Source of the DNA: Thermoplasmata archaeon | GTDB lineage: Archaea; Thermoplasmatota; Thermoplasmata; Lutacidiplasmatales; UBA184 | Assembly: GCA_022750355.1 (NCBI GenBank) | Contig: JAKIVW010000015.1 | Location: 1-24,978, forward strand | Direction of reading: 5' to 3' | Length of the DNA stretch: 24,978 nucleotides | Shown: in pieces, positions 1-6,982 of the stretch | Numbering within the stretch: the stretch's first letter is position 1 | Layout: each line of letters begins with the position of its first letter | Program-made: the position numbers and the translations under genes | The notes under the pieces: model-generated | What the model saw: the letters and a program-made list of their open reading frames with translations, nothing else | Told to the model about the DNA's origin: nothing | Database searches by the model: none

Positions 1-386
1 GAGGTCGGTGAGAACAGGGGGGCGCCCCCCTCGACTCGGGGAACTCCATCGCGCCGAAGGGCCTTGAACGCATCCCCGAGGCCCGCGTAGGTCTCTCGAA
101 GGTCACTGACCATCGATTCGGAGCTGGAGCCCACCATCGCATCCATCGTCTCCAGCATCTCTAGTATATCCGCGTGGGCACACGCGGTGGAACAGAAGGC
201 ACGACCTTCGAACAGGTCAGCGACTGTCGCGGGAAGTCCCGAAAATTCTCGGACGGGGACACCCTGAGTCACATGGGTCCCGCATCGACACTTCATCGGT
301 CCGTCGAGAGTTCGATCTTCCAGGGTGGGGCGAACCGGAAGGGAAGACACTGCGGACATGCGGGATTCGCTCTTCGCGTCGCGCAT
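1..386 (-). CDS. Zinc-binding hypothetical protein, C-terminus cut by window edge
   Basis: The minus-strand frame is open from the ATG at 386 to the window edge (128 codons, no stop), so the C-terminus is missing. I do not recognise the family. Four cysteines form a CxC pair (residues 33 and 35) and a CxxxC pair (65 and 69) 29 residues apart, within ...KCRCG... and ...FCSTAC..., which suggests one zinc site of treble-clef type. After it comes a Met/Glu/Asp-rich helical stretch. The start at 386 is chosen because a TATA-like TTTGATAA (410-417) is centred 27 bases upstream. In-frame ATGs at 359 and 296 are alternatives, but 296 would leave almost nothing before the first cysteine. Third positions are G/C-rich, as in the neighbours. 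It is divergent from nothing visible. Function is unknown; a regulatory or nucleic-acid-binding role would be a guess. Confidence 0.7.
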   Translation of the reverse strand, partial: MRDAKSESRMSAVSSLPVRPTLEDRTLDGPMKCRCGTHVTQGVPVREFSGLPATVADLFEGRAFCSTACAHADILEMLETMDAMVGSSSESMVSDLRETYAGLGDAFKALRRDGVPRVEGGAPLFSPT

Positions 387-929
387 AGCTCGCTTTCGGC
401 AGGGGTGGGTTATCAAAGTATCGTCTATTCAACCTTCCGCCGCGCGACGCTCCTCCGGACCCCGTTTTGGTGAGGGACAGAATCGACGCAGGGAAGTGAC
501 CGTCCGAACGGGGCGCCCGGACGAATGAGTGCTCGGCGCCCCAACCTCTTCCGGACCGCCACTCTCCCTCGGAGGCCCCCGGGGAGAATTATCCCTGGAT
601 CTCGAACCGGGTCGAGTGCGAAGGGCTCGCCTCGGAGGTCAGCGACCTGCGACCCTTCGAAGGGTCCGACTCCGGCACCCGCGAGGGGATCCGGGCGGTG
701 GAAGATCGATTCGCCGGACGGCGGGGTGGGCGTGGCAGGTTGGGGAGCGGCGAATGCCTTCGGCGATTCCGCGCTGGATGGGGCCCGTCGAACTCACGCT
801 CTTTGCGGTGCGGCGCTCAAGTCTCGCCCAGGGCCGGTCCGGGATCAGGCTCCGCCCCCTGGCAGCTTCGTGGACGGTTCACACTTCCGAAATCCGCCAC
901 TCCAGCGTCCTTAACGGAGCGTCGGGGGA
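387..929. other. 543-base gap with coding-like but start-less frames
   Basis: No convincing gene is seen. On the plus strand, the frame running through 527-700 has very G/C-rich third positions and a plausible protein composition (it contains ENYPWISN and EVSDLRPFEG), but it has no ATG and turns arginine/glycine-rich after about 705. A different plus frame (738-915) and one minus frame (about 430-800) also look weakly coding. This could be a decayed, frameshifted gene or simply G/C-biased non-coding DNA. I see no tRNA, RNase P or SRP RNA signature. Confidence 0.3.
410..417 (-). promoter_or_regulatory. TATA-like box for the zinc protein at 1-386
   Basis: On the minus strand this reads TTTGATAA, centred 27 bases upstream of the ATG at 386. 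That is the spacing expected for a leaderless archaeal transcript. Confidence 0.5.
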
Positions 930-1835
930 TCAACGAGTTCCGCTTTTTCCCGTGGAGAGTCTGGCGCATTTCGGGCAGACGAGGTACCGCCCCTCCTCCA
1001 GGGTCTTGAGCTCGCAGAGCCAACATAGCGGCTGATCGCATACGGCACACGGGCGCGAACTGCCGTCGTCCGGAACCGCCGTCCCGCAACTCACGCATAC
1101 GCGAGGGCCCGTAGGGCCGGAGACCACGGGCGGCTCGCTGCTCCGGCTCGCCTTGGGGGGCCGGATATCGTTCGAGGGAACGACCGAACGGGGAACGGTG
1201 GTCGAGGCCGTTCGAGAGGGAGCGGCCGGAGCGGACGCCATCGGGGCGGACGCCCGGGTCGATGGCGGGAGTGACCTTCCCGGGGTTTCTGGGGGAACAC
1301 GGGCGGGAGGTGTCTTCGGTTCCGACGGCCGTGCCTCGGCCGCTAGCCCTTCCAGCGTTGCTTGCATCTCATCCAGGGCGCGTTCCATCTCCGTACCGGG
1401 ACTCGGGGGAGTGACGGCCAAGGTCCGAGCTACACCTTCGGATCGGCGCGATGAAGCGCGGCCCCGAGGGGGCAGAGCGGCCGCCCACGGCTGGTAACTA
1501 CTCGCAGGCGGCCCTTCGTCGTACTCCGCGCGGACGCCGGCCTCAGAACGCGGTTCCGGGTCCGAGGCCCGAGGAAGTGAAAGGACATCTGAATCGCGAT
1601 CGACGGCGGAGTCGGAATCGCCACCCACGACCAACACGGCCAGTCCGCCGCCCGTCGTTACGATGCCGAGGGCCGCAGAGAGGGACCAAAGCGGGGCCCG
1701 CGTCGCAGGCAATCCGATTCCGGCGTCGAACAAGAAGAGGGCGAGCAAGAATGCCCCCACCGCCAAAATGAGCAGCGGTAGCGCCGCGAGAACCCGGTTC
1801 CGCCACGCCATCGACGGTTCGCGCACCGGGGTCAT
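930..1835 (-). CDS. Membrane protein with C-terminal eight-cysteine zinc domain
   Basis: 301 residues. The N-terminus has two predicted membrane helices (about 14-35 and 47-70). Residues about 75-240 form a long, low-complexity linker rich in Pro, Ser, Ala and Arg, probably disordered. The last 57 residues carry four CxxC pairs (247/250, 263/266, 271/274, 287/290), giving CX2C-X12-CX2C-X4-CX2C-X12-CX2C, which should bind two zinc ions. The spacing is close to cross-brace domains such as FYVE or RING, but the basic R-x-H-H-C-R motif of FYVE is absent. If the helices form a hairpin, the zinc domain lies in the cytoplasm. The start at 1835 has an AT-rich TATA-like box (1859-1867) 28 bases upstream; an internal ATG at 1811 (MAWRN) is the alternative. 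Function unknown; zinc-ribbon membrane proteins of this shape are common in archaea. Confidence 0.8.
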   Translation of the reverse strand: MTPVREPSMAWRNRVLAALPLLILAVGAFLLALFLFDAGIGLPATRAPLWSLSAALGIVTTGGGLAVLVVGGDSDSAVDRDSDVLSLPRASDPEPRSEAGVRAEYDEGPPASSYQPWAAALPPRGRASSRRSEGVARTLAVTPPSPGTEMERALDEMQATLEGLAAEARPSEPKTPPARVPPETPGRSLPPSTRASAPMASAPAAPSRTASTTVPRSVVPSNDIRPPKASRSSEPPVVSGPTGPRVCVSCGTAVPDDGSSRPCAVCDQPLCWLCELKTLEEGRYLVCPKCARLSTGKSGTR

Positions 1836-1858
1836 ACCTCCGTTAAGGGAGATGCAAG

Positions 1859-1867
1859 GAATTCAAG
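1859..1867 (-). promoter_or_regulatory. Weak TATA-like box for the gene ending at 930
   Basis: On the minus strand this reads CTTGAATTC, centred about 28 bases before the ATG at 1835. It is weak on its own but sits at the position used by several other genes here. A GGAGGT directly abuts the ATG, too close to act as a normal ribosome-binding site for it. Confidence 0.3.
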
Positions 1868-2121
1868 TTGGGGGGTGCGACTGACGAGGTCGGGAGGGAA
1901 ACTTCGCCCGAACGATTCCCCGGCCTCGAATCGATTTTGGAGGAATTCCGGAAGCGGAGGCCCCCAGGTCCTGGTCGGGAGGGCAACGCCGGCCCACCGA
2001 AGGGAGTCGGAGGTCGCCTGTCGCGGATCGGCCCGGTTCTCCAAGGCCGGGGAGTGCGACAGCTGACCTCCGTTGCGGAAGGCTCGGGCCAGGAGGGATC
2101 TCCCGAGGCCCGATTCCCTCG

Positions 2122-2655
2122 CTACTGGACGACCATGTCCAGGACGGTGACCCCGCCCGCGGGGGGACTGACCGAGCCGTAGTCGATGTAGACCTCTACC
2201 GTCTGAGTGAAGGCAGTGGACGACCCGGTTCCGAGGGAAATCCCCTCGGAATTCGTCTGGACGGTCCCTGCGCCGACTTGAGTGGTGATGGTAATCGTGT
2301 TGGTCTGAGTGACGATGGTGGCCGAGAAGGCGAGGGTGAATTCCTCAGCGAAGTCCCCCGTCGTACAAACGGCACTTCCCGTGGTCGAGGAAAGGATCAG
2401 CGTCACCGTTCCGGCGGTGACGGCCCCCGACTTTACACCGGATGTACACGCCGCGACCGCGGCGGGGGTCGAAGTGATAGATAGGGTCGGTCCGCTGAAT
2501 CCGTTGGCTCCCGTGTTTCCTCCTTGATAGTAGTTCGCACTCTGGTTGACCGCCGTGCTCGTCAAAACGGCTGCCAGCGCAAATCCGGAGGCGAGCGCAA
2601 TTGCGACGATCGCCGTCGTGGTGTAGATCACTCGCACCTGGTTCTTCGTCTTCAT
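2122..2655 (-). CDS. Small secreted or membrane-anchored protein, pilin-like layout
   Basis: 177 residues. The N-terminus has a short charged head (MKTKNQVR) and one hydrophobic helix (about 9-31), followed by a Thr/Ser/Gly/Val-rich beta-type ectodomain. Two cysteine pairs may form disulfides. The last 35 residues (TQTVEVYIDYGS... GGVTVLDMVV) resemble the corresponding part of the tandem secreted proteins at 23460-24625, so I place it in the same loose family. The layout of short N-terminal helix plus beta domain recalls archaeal pilins, but I see no clear type III signal-peptide cleavage motif. The ATG at 2655 is preferred because the open frame upstream of it has a non-coding composition and lies over a TATA-like box at 2704-2711. 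It probably acts outside the membrane. The exact role is not known. Confidence 0.75.
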   Translation of the reverse strand: MKTKNQVRVIYTTTAIVAIALASGFALAAVLTSTAVNQSANYYQGGNTGANGFSGPTLSITSTPAAVAACTSGVKSGAVTAGTVTLILSSTTGSAVCTTGDFAEEFTLAFSATIVTQTNTITITTQVGAGTVQTNSEGISLGTGSSTAFTQTVEVYIDYGSVSPPAGGVTVLDMVVQ

Positions 2656-2703
2656 TGGACTCTGTATCCCTCGTCGGGCTACGGCCGGGGATGTTACGGT
2701 TCG

Positions 2704-2711
2704 ATACATAA
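2704..2711 (-). promoter_or_regulatory. TATA-like box upstream of the 2122-2655 gene
   Basis: The minus strand reads TTATGTAT. With a spacing of about 27 bases, transcription would start near 2680, leaving a leader of about 25 bases before the ATG at 2655. That leader contains GAGGG about 12 bases from the start. Confidence 0.4.
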
Positions 2712-2833
2712 GCAGGCGGTTTTTCCGGGCCCGTCGAATAACACCAAATTGAATCCGGTTCCGTTGGGAGGATAGGGGCCGCGCGCTGGGGCGCGTCTTT
2801 CGGATACTTCGAGGCCGACGGAGACCGCATCGG

Positions 2834-2848
2834 GGAGCGCCCCGCTCC
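2834..2848 (-). terminator. Short hairpin after the glycosylase gene
   Basis: A perfect 6-base inverted repeat (GGAGCG, three-base loop, CGCTCC) lies about 30 bases after the stop of the gene at 2879. No T-tract follows on the minus strand, so a terminator role is uncertain. Confidence 0.2.
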
Positions 2849-2878
2849 GATTTTCGAGACCCCCGTTCCGGCCCCAAC

Positions 2879-4141
2879 CTACCCGAACGCCGGCGTCCAT
2901 TCCGCCGGGGCGGGGCCGGTGAATTCCACGCGGGGGGCTCCCAAGAACCGGGCCAGGTCGTCAATCGAAGCGCGAATTTCCCTTCCGGTCGTGAGATCCA
3001 GTGGGGCGTTTTTCTCGGCGTGCACGCCGCGGATCACCAGCGTCCCCCGGGATCGGTGGAAGAGAGGGTCTACCCGCCCGATCAGGTGGTCCCCGGAAAG
3101 GATGGGAAGCGAGTAGGGACCGAACTTCCGCTTGGTCTTCGGCACATACCCCTCGAATCGGAACCGGAGCCCAAAGAGCCATTCGGTACGCTTCCGGTCG
3201 CAGATCAAGTTGTCAAAGGGGGAGAGGAGTGTAGTCCTCGGTTCCCAACCACCGGAATCGAGGGCCTCCAAGGGCCGAATATCCTTCCGCAGGATATACA
3301 ACTCTCCGTCGGCGGGTCCCGACTCCGTCTCAACCCGAACGACCTTCGACTCCGAGATCAACCGCGCCAGGGCCGATTCGAGGCCGGGGTACCGGTCCCG
3401 CAGGAAGTGCGCCCGGATCTGGAGGGAGGTGGCGACACCCAGCGCCGAAAGCGACCGCTGGACCGCTTCGTAATCGACGGCCTCGGGTGACCATGCTTCC
3501 GGGGAGAAACCCGTCGGAAAACACCGCTCCGGGAGGTCCCAGAGTCGCGTTCTTCCCATTCGCCCGGCCACCATGACCTCCCCCCGAAGGAATTGGAGCT
3601 GCAGGACCCTCGAAAGATCCCCGGACGCTCCCCAACCGGACCCCCTCCGCCGAGACGCGGTCGGGTGGCCAAATTGGCGAGAGCTAAGAGGACCGCGCGC
3701 TCGAAGTTCTCGAGTGACATAGTCCTGCAATTCCGCATGGGATCTCATCCACCGGTCTTCCCTCTTCTCCCATCTCTGCCCCCAGCCGTGGGGCGTGGCT
3801 CCGGGAATCCTGCGCATCATGCCCGCGAAGAAGGGGTAATCCTCGGTCAGCACGATCGAGGCCTGGTGGGCCCAGTACTCGAAAAGGGTGCGATCCTCCC
3901 ACAGGAGCTTCTCGAGCTCCCGGGTCGGATAGAAGCCTAGCCGACTCCACAGGACGATCAAGTGGCTCGGAGCGACCACGTTGATCGGGTCGAGTTGGAC
4001 GCACCCCAGCTCCCGGACCAAGTTCAAGATCGAGGCCGCTCGGGGCCGGGTCGGGCGCTTCCCCACCAGGTGCTGCTTCGTCACGGCCAGCCGTCGGACG
4101 GCCTCTTTCGAGGCGAGGATTCTCTCGGGCCGTGCGGTCAT
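2879..4141 (-). CDS. AlkZ/YcaQ-type winged-helix DNA glycosylase
   Basis: 420 residues, matching the usual length of the AlkZ-like (HTH_42) family, whose members excise bulky alkylated bases and unhook interstrand crosslinks. Family hallmarks visible are the N-terminal RELGCVQLDPINVV segment, the SHLIVLWSRLG helix, FEYWAHQASIV, the central LLSPFDNLICDR motif and the GDHLIGRVDPLF region. The catalytic motif is Q49-L50-D51, the Q-x-D form described for the E. coli YcaQ (AlkX) branch rather than the Q-x-Q of Streptomyces AlkZ. A crosslink-processing role is therefore the better guess, though not proven. The protein should be cytoplasmic. The ATG at 4141 has an AT-rich TATA-like stretch (about 4167-4176) centred some 30 bases upstream, as for a leaderless transcript. 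It is transcribed alone; no toxin-biosynthesis genes lie nearby, which argues for general repair rather than self-resistance. Confidence 0.9.
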   Translation of the reverse strand: MTARPERILASKEAVRRLAVTKQHLVGKRPTRPRAASILNLVRELGCVQLDPINVVAPSHLIVLWSRLGFYPTRELEKLLWEDRTLFEYWAHQASIVLTEDYPFFAGMMRRIPGATPHGWGQRWEKREDRWMRSHAELQDYVTRELRARGPLSSRQFGHPTASRRRGSGWGASGDLSRVLQLQFLRGEVMVAGRMGRTRLWDLPERCFPTGFSPEAWSPEAVDYEAVQRSLSALGVATSLQIRAHFLRDRYPGLESALARLISESKVVRVETESGPADGELYILRKDIRPLEALDSGGWEPRTTLLSPFDNLICDRKRTEWLFGLRFRFEGYVPKTKRKFGPYSLPILSGDHLIGRVDPLFHRSRGTLVIRGVHAEKNAPLDLTTGREIRASIDDLARFLGAPRVEFTGPAPAEWTPAFG

Positions 4142-4166
4142 TCGAACGCCCCGACGTCCAGGTCAG

Positions 4167-4176
4167 CCTTAGAGAT
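4167..4176 (-). promoter_or_regulatory. TATA-like box for the DNA glycosylase gene
   Basis: The minus strand reads AATCTCTAAG, centred about 30 bases upstream of the ATG at 4141, in an otherwise GC-rich stretch. Confidence 0.35.
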
Positions 4177-4314
4177 TCTATTCCGCACGGATCGATCCCG
4201 TGGGCGATCCGTCTGTATTCGGAGCGATGACCGGTGAGGTCCGGTCGGGGAAGCGGCATGCCGGATTCGCCGAAATCTCCCGGTTCGGGACCGGCTCGGC
4301 CCCCCTCCTTTAGC

Positions 4315-4818
4315 CTAGGGCTGCTCGAATCGAGCAGAGTCGCCGGTTCGAATGGTACCCTCTTCGATCACGCGGCAATACCATCCCCGCCGCCCCAGCG
4401 TGGTGCGGAGGAAGGCTGGCCCCCGAGTCTTCCCGACGTAGGAGAGTTGGTACAAGTTGTCGCAGGGGTCGCAGGGCTTGGATACCTCGAGCAGAACCGG
4501 CCCGATACGGACCCGGCGGGACGGGCGGAATTCGTCGTTGGGAAGCCCGGAAGTGGTGACGTTTTCGCCCAAGTCCCCCGGTCGAACGGGCCAACCGTCC
4601 TGATTCAGCGCCGAAAGAACTTCGAGGGGAACGATGAGGATCGCCATGTTGGGGTCATCATGTTTCTCCTCCCTTCGATACCGATTGAAGTCCCCTTCCA
4701 CTCCGCTCTTCGTGATTCGGGCCGTGGGAACCGGAGTCTTAGGAAGACCTCGTTCGCGGGGAATCTCCGCCTTCCGATTTAACTGGACCACCCTCCCTGC
4801 CAAAAAATCCTCGCCCAC
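4315..4818 (-). CDS. MOSC-domain protein
   Basis: 167 residues from a GTG at 4818. MOSC proteins carry or transfer sulfur to the molybdenum cofactor, or reduce N-hydroxylated substrates with a Moco centre. Visible family features are GRVVQLNR at the start, GLPKTPVPTARI (24-35), SGVEGD (38-43), a RPGDLGENVTTSGL core (79-92) and C116-D-P-C119. The sulfur-carrying cysteine of the family falls in this last region. The frame is open further upstream, with an ATG at 4905 and another start at 4989, but codon use there is not coding-like, and an AT-rich CTAATCCTA lies about 30 bases before 4818, so I prefer the short form. No Moco biosynthesis gene is nearby. Single gene, cytoplasmic. The 3' end contains a near-perfect palindrome (4321-4337). 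Confidence 0.85.
   Translation of the reverse strand: MGEDFLAGRVVQLNRKAEIPRERGLPKTPVPTARITKSGVEGDFNRYRREEKHDDPNMAILIVPLEVLSALNQDGWPVRPGDLGENVTTSGLPNDEFRPSRRVRIGPVLLEVSKPCDPCDNLYQLSYVGKTRGPAFLRTTLGRRGWYCRVIEEGTIRTGDSARFEQP
4321..4337. repeat. Perfect 8-base inverted repeat at the 3' end of the MOSC gene
   Basis: CTGCTCGA, one base, TCGAGCAG. It lies inside the last codons of the MOSC gene (encoding the DSARFEQ region). It could be coincidental, a protein site, or part of a 3'-end hairpin. Confidence 0.5.
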
Positions 4819-5060
4819 GGGTCGCTCGCCTTCGACAAACCACGGTAGGATTAGTGATTGCGGTCCATAGGGTGGGAGCGAGTGCCCTCGTTGAACGGTG
4901 ATCATCGAGAGCCCACCTGTCGGGTGCGATGTGGAGTCGAGTCCCTGGAGGCCGAACGCTACCGGACCCTGCCCGCCGGCGGAGGCCAAACCTGGTCCCC
5001 AACTGAGGAACCGGGCGGACTGAGCGAACCATCGGACGAGGGCTTCCCCGCACCCATGCC

Positions 5061-5069
5061 CTAATAGAG
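5061..5069 (+). promoter_or_regulatory. TATA-like box for the 88-residue protein gene
   Basis: CTAATAGAG is centred 26 bases upstream of the ATG at 5091. The surrounding sequence is GC-rich, so the box stands out. Confidence 0.5.
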
Positions 5070-5090
5070 GCTCAACGCAGCCGGAAGGAC

Positions 5091-5357
5091 ATGCAGCTAC
5101 AGGTGCCGGATTCGGCCGACCCCGTCGGTGAGGCCCTGAAATGGACGGCCGAAGCCGCGAAAGACCACACGGAGAACCACCCTCTCACACCGGAGCTCTT
5201 CTGGGTACATCTCACGGAACACGGATTCGGTTTTCGAGGCAACCCGCCCGGGAGCGATGAGCACGGGAGATTCTTCGCCCATCTCGTGCTGGATCACGCC
5301 GTAGCCGTGCGACTCGTCACCGGTAACACGGCCCTGCACCACTACTGGTCGATCTGA
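5091..5357 (+). CDS. Hypothetical 88-residue soluble protein
   Basis: I do not recognise the family. The protein is acidic to neutral and has no membrane segment or signal peptide. It is unusually rich in histidine (HTENH near residue 25, then several more, with HH close to the C-terminus) and has two conserved-looking blocks, EHGFGFRGNPPG and FFAHLVLDHAVAVRL. Third positions are mostly G/C, and a TATA-like box lies 26 bases before the ATG, so I think it is a real leaderless gene. It stands alone between the MOSC gene (opposite strand) and the RnfD-like gene. Confidence 0.65.
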   Translation: MQLQVPDSADPVGEALKWTAEAAKDHTENHPLTPELFWVHLTEHGFGFRGNPPGSDEHGRFFAHLVLDHAVAVRLVTGNTALHHYWSI

Positions 5358-5452
5358 CGCTCCGCACGGCAAGCCGCCGACCCCGGGATGTTCTCTTACC
5401 CCGGACTCGGGCGAAGGGCCATCCTACCGGCGATTCGGTTCCGGACGTCAAT

Positions 5453-5459
5453 GATTATG
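5453..5459 (+). promoter_or_regulatory. TATA-like box for the RnfD-like gene
   Basis: GATTATG is the only AT-rich stretch in this intergenic region. It is 32 bases before the GTG at 5488 but only 11 before the GTG at 5467, which favours 5488 as the start. Confidence 0.35.
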
Positions 5460-5487
5460 CGGAGTCGTGGTCTCCGGAGAGTCTGCC

Positions 5488-6762
5488 GTGGCGCCCCCTG
5501 AAGTCGAGCAAGGCCACTCGCGGGAAAAGTATCGTCTCGCGTGGCCACGATTCCTTCCCCCGGCGCGGCTCCTGTGGATGGCTCTCGCCGCGATCGGAAT
5601 CTACGGAGTCCATGTACTCGCCGGCCTCGGAACGTGGTCGCTCGTCGCCCTCCCGGTCCTCGCGGTTCTCTCGGATCTTGCGTTTCAGAGCGTCCGATTC
5701 CCGCGGATCCGATTCCCGGACGCAGCTCTGGCGACGGGTCTCTTTCTGGCGTTGATCTTCCCCCCCTTGGTTCCCCTGGTGTTGGCCGGGGCCGCGACGT
5801 TCGGTGCGATCGCGATCCGGCACGCCCTTCGATTCCATGGACATCCGTTCTTGAATCCGGCGGTTTCGGGGGTCGTTCTCGGTGGGGTGGTCTTCGGCCT
5901 CGCGCCCGCCTGGTGGGTCTCCGTGGGGCCGGACGGCGAGTATCTCATGGTGGGCCTCGCGATCGTGCTCCTCGTTCGGTCCGCCGGTTCCTGGCGCGTT
6001 CCGTTGGGCTTCTTTGTCGCGTACGGCCTGGTAGTGGCGGCGGTCCATCTTCTCGTGAGCACAACTGTCGACTCGAACGTCCTCTTACTGGCGGTCGTCG
6101 ACCCCGCGACACTCTTCTTTGGGGTGTACATGGTCAGCGAACCCCGAACCGCACCGTCGGACCCGGCGCTGAAACCAGTCTACGGGGCGGCCGTGGGAGT
6201 CGGTGCGGCGGTGTTCCCCCTGGTCCTGCCGTCCCTCGGGATACTGGTGGCGCTCCTGTTGGTCAACTTCGTGGCCGGCGTTCTCCGCCTGGTCGCGACC
6301 TCCCGCATCGAGCAACCGACGCGTCGGCCCGCCCGTTCCCGTGCGGCCCCGACACGGTCCGACCGCGCAGCCCGTTGGCCCGTCGCGTATCGGGCGTCAG
6401 CGGTTTTCTTCGTCATGGTCGTCCTGATCGCTGCGGCGGCGGTGGCCCCGAATGCGCACCCCCAACCGATCGGGGTTTCCGCCCCGGGCAGTGGGGGAAC
6501 CGGTCCGGGTCCGGGCGGAGGAGGGGGACCGCCCTTGACGAATTGCTCGAAAGACGGCACGTCGATCCCCGCCAGCACCCTCTCGTCCCTCCATCAAATG
6601 CTCGGGCCCTCGGTGATCCTCTCCGACGATCCGAACACGGGGGTCGTCATATTCTACGACCCGGTGAACCATGTCACCGTGACCGAGTCGGATCTCTACG
6701 AGGATTTCGGGTACGCGGAGTTCAACGGAGACGACTACGCCGTGAACGGTTGCCATCCCTGA
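5488..6762 (+). CDS. RnfD/NqrB-like polytopic membrane protein with an extra external domain
   Basis: 424 residues from the GTG at 5488 (a GTG at 5467 would add seven). About nine to ten membrane helices fill residues 28-320. Similarity to the NqrB/RnfD/RnfE family is seen in FPDAALATGLFLALIFPP (76-93), GHPFLNPAVSG (118-128; family N-P-F-N-P-A) and VSEPRTAPSDP (216-226; family D-P-x-T-S-P). Family members form the membrane core of ion-translocating oxidoreductases. I see no SGAT-type motif for covalent FMN, and no other Rnf or Nqr subunit is in the window, so an energy-coupling role is doubtful. After a final helix (about 303-321) comes a Gly/Pro linker (334-349) and a roughly 75-residue domain with two cysteines, probably outside the cell. 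That extension is not typical of the family. Confidence 0.75.
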   Translation: MAPPEVEQGHSREKYRLAWPRFLPPARLLWMALAAIGIYGVHVLAGLGTWSLVALPVLAVLSDLAFQSVRFPRIRFPDAALATGLFLALIFPPLVPLVLAGAATFGAIAIRHALRFHGHPFLNPAVSGVVLGGVVFGLAPAWWVSVGPDGEYLMVGLAIVLLVRSAGSWRVPLGFFVAYGLVVAAVHLLVSTTVDSNVLLLAVVDPATLFFGVYMVSEPRTAPSDPALKPVYGAAVGVGAAVFPLVLPSLGILVALLLVNFVAGVLRLVATSRIEQPTRRPARSRAAPTRSDRAARWPVAYRASAVFFVMVVLIAAAAVAPNAHPQPIGVSAPGSGGTGPGPGGGGGPPLTNCSKDGTSIPASTLSSLHQMLGPSVILSDDPNTGVVIFYDPVNHVTVTESDLYEDFGYAEFNGDDYAVNGCHP

Positions 6763-6982
6763 CGGGCGACGGGCCGACCGGAACGTGGGGAGTCCCCCTT
6801 CGCGCTTTTGGGCAGCGCACGCTACGTTGGATCGATGGGGCCAAGGTGGGATCCGCCGGCTCCTTCCACCATGACGAGGCACGGAACCGACGTTTGCTCC
6901 CGCGACGGGGGTGAGCTCGATCCCCGGGCGTGACCGAGTTTCCGGCGGAGCTTCGCCGGTCTCTGCGGAGGGCGGGAAGGAC

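Noticed and set aside
529..1035. 168-codon plus-strand frame
   Set aside because: Runs antisense through the well-supported zinc domain at 930-1110 and has arginine-rich composition.
1868..2182. 104-codon plus-strand frame from a TTG
   Set aside because: Early part looks mildly coding but it runs over the end of the opposite-strand gene, has mixed codon use, no promoter and no recognisable motif.
5541..6914. 457-codon frame overlapping the RnfD-like gene
   Set aside because: Arg/Pro/Gly-rich; the overlapping frame encodes regular membrane helices with family motifs.
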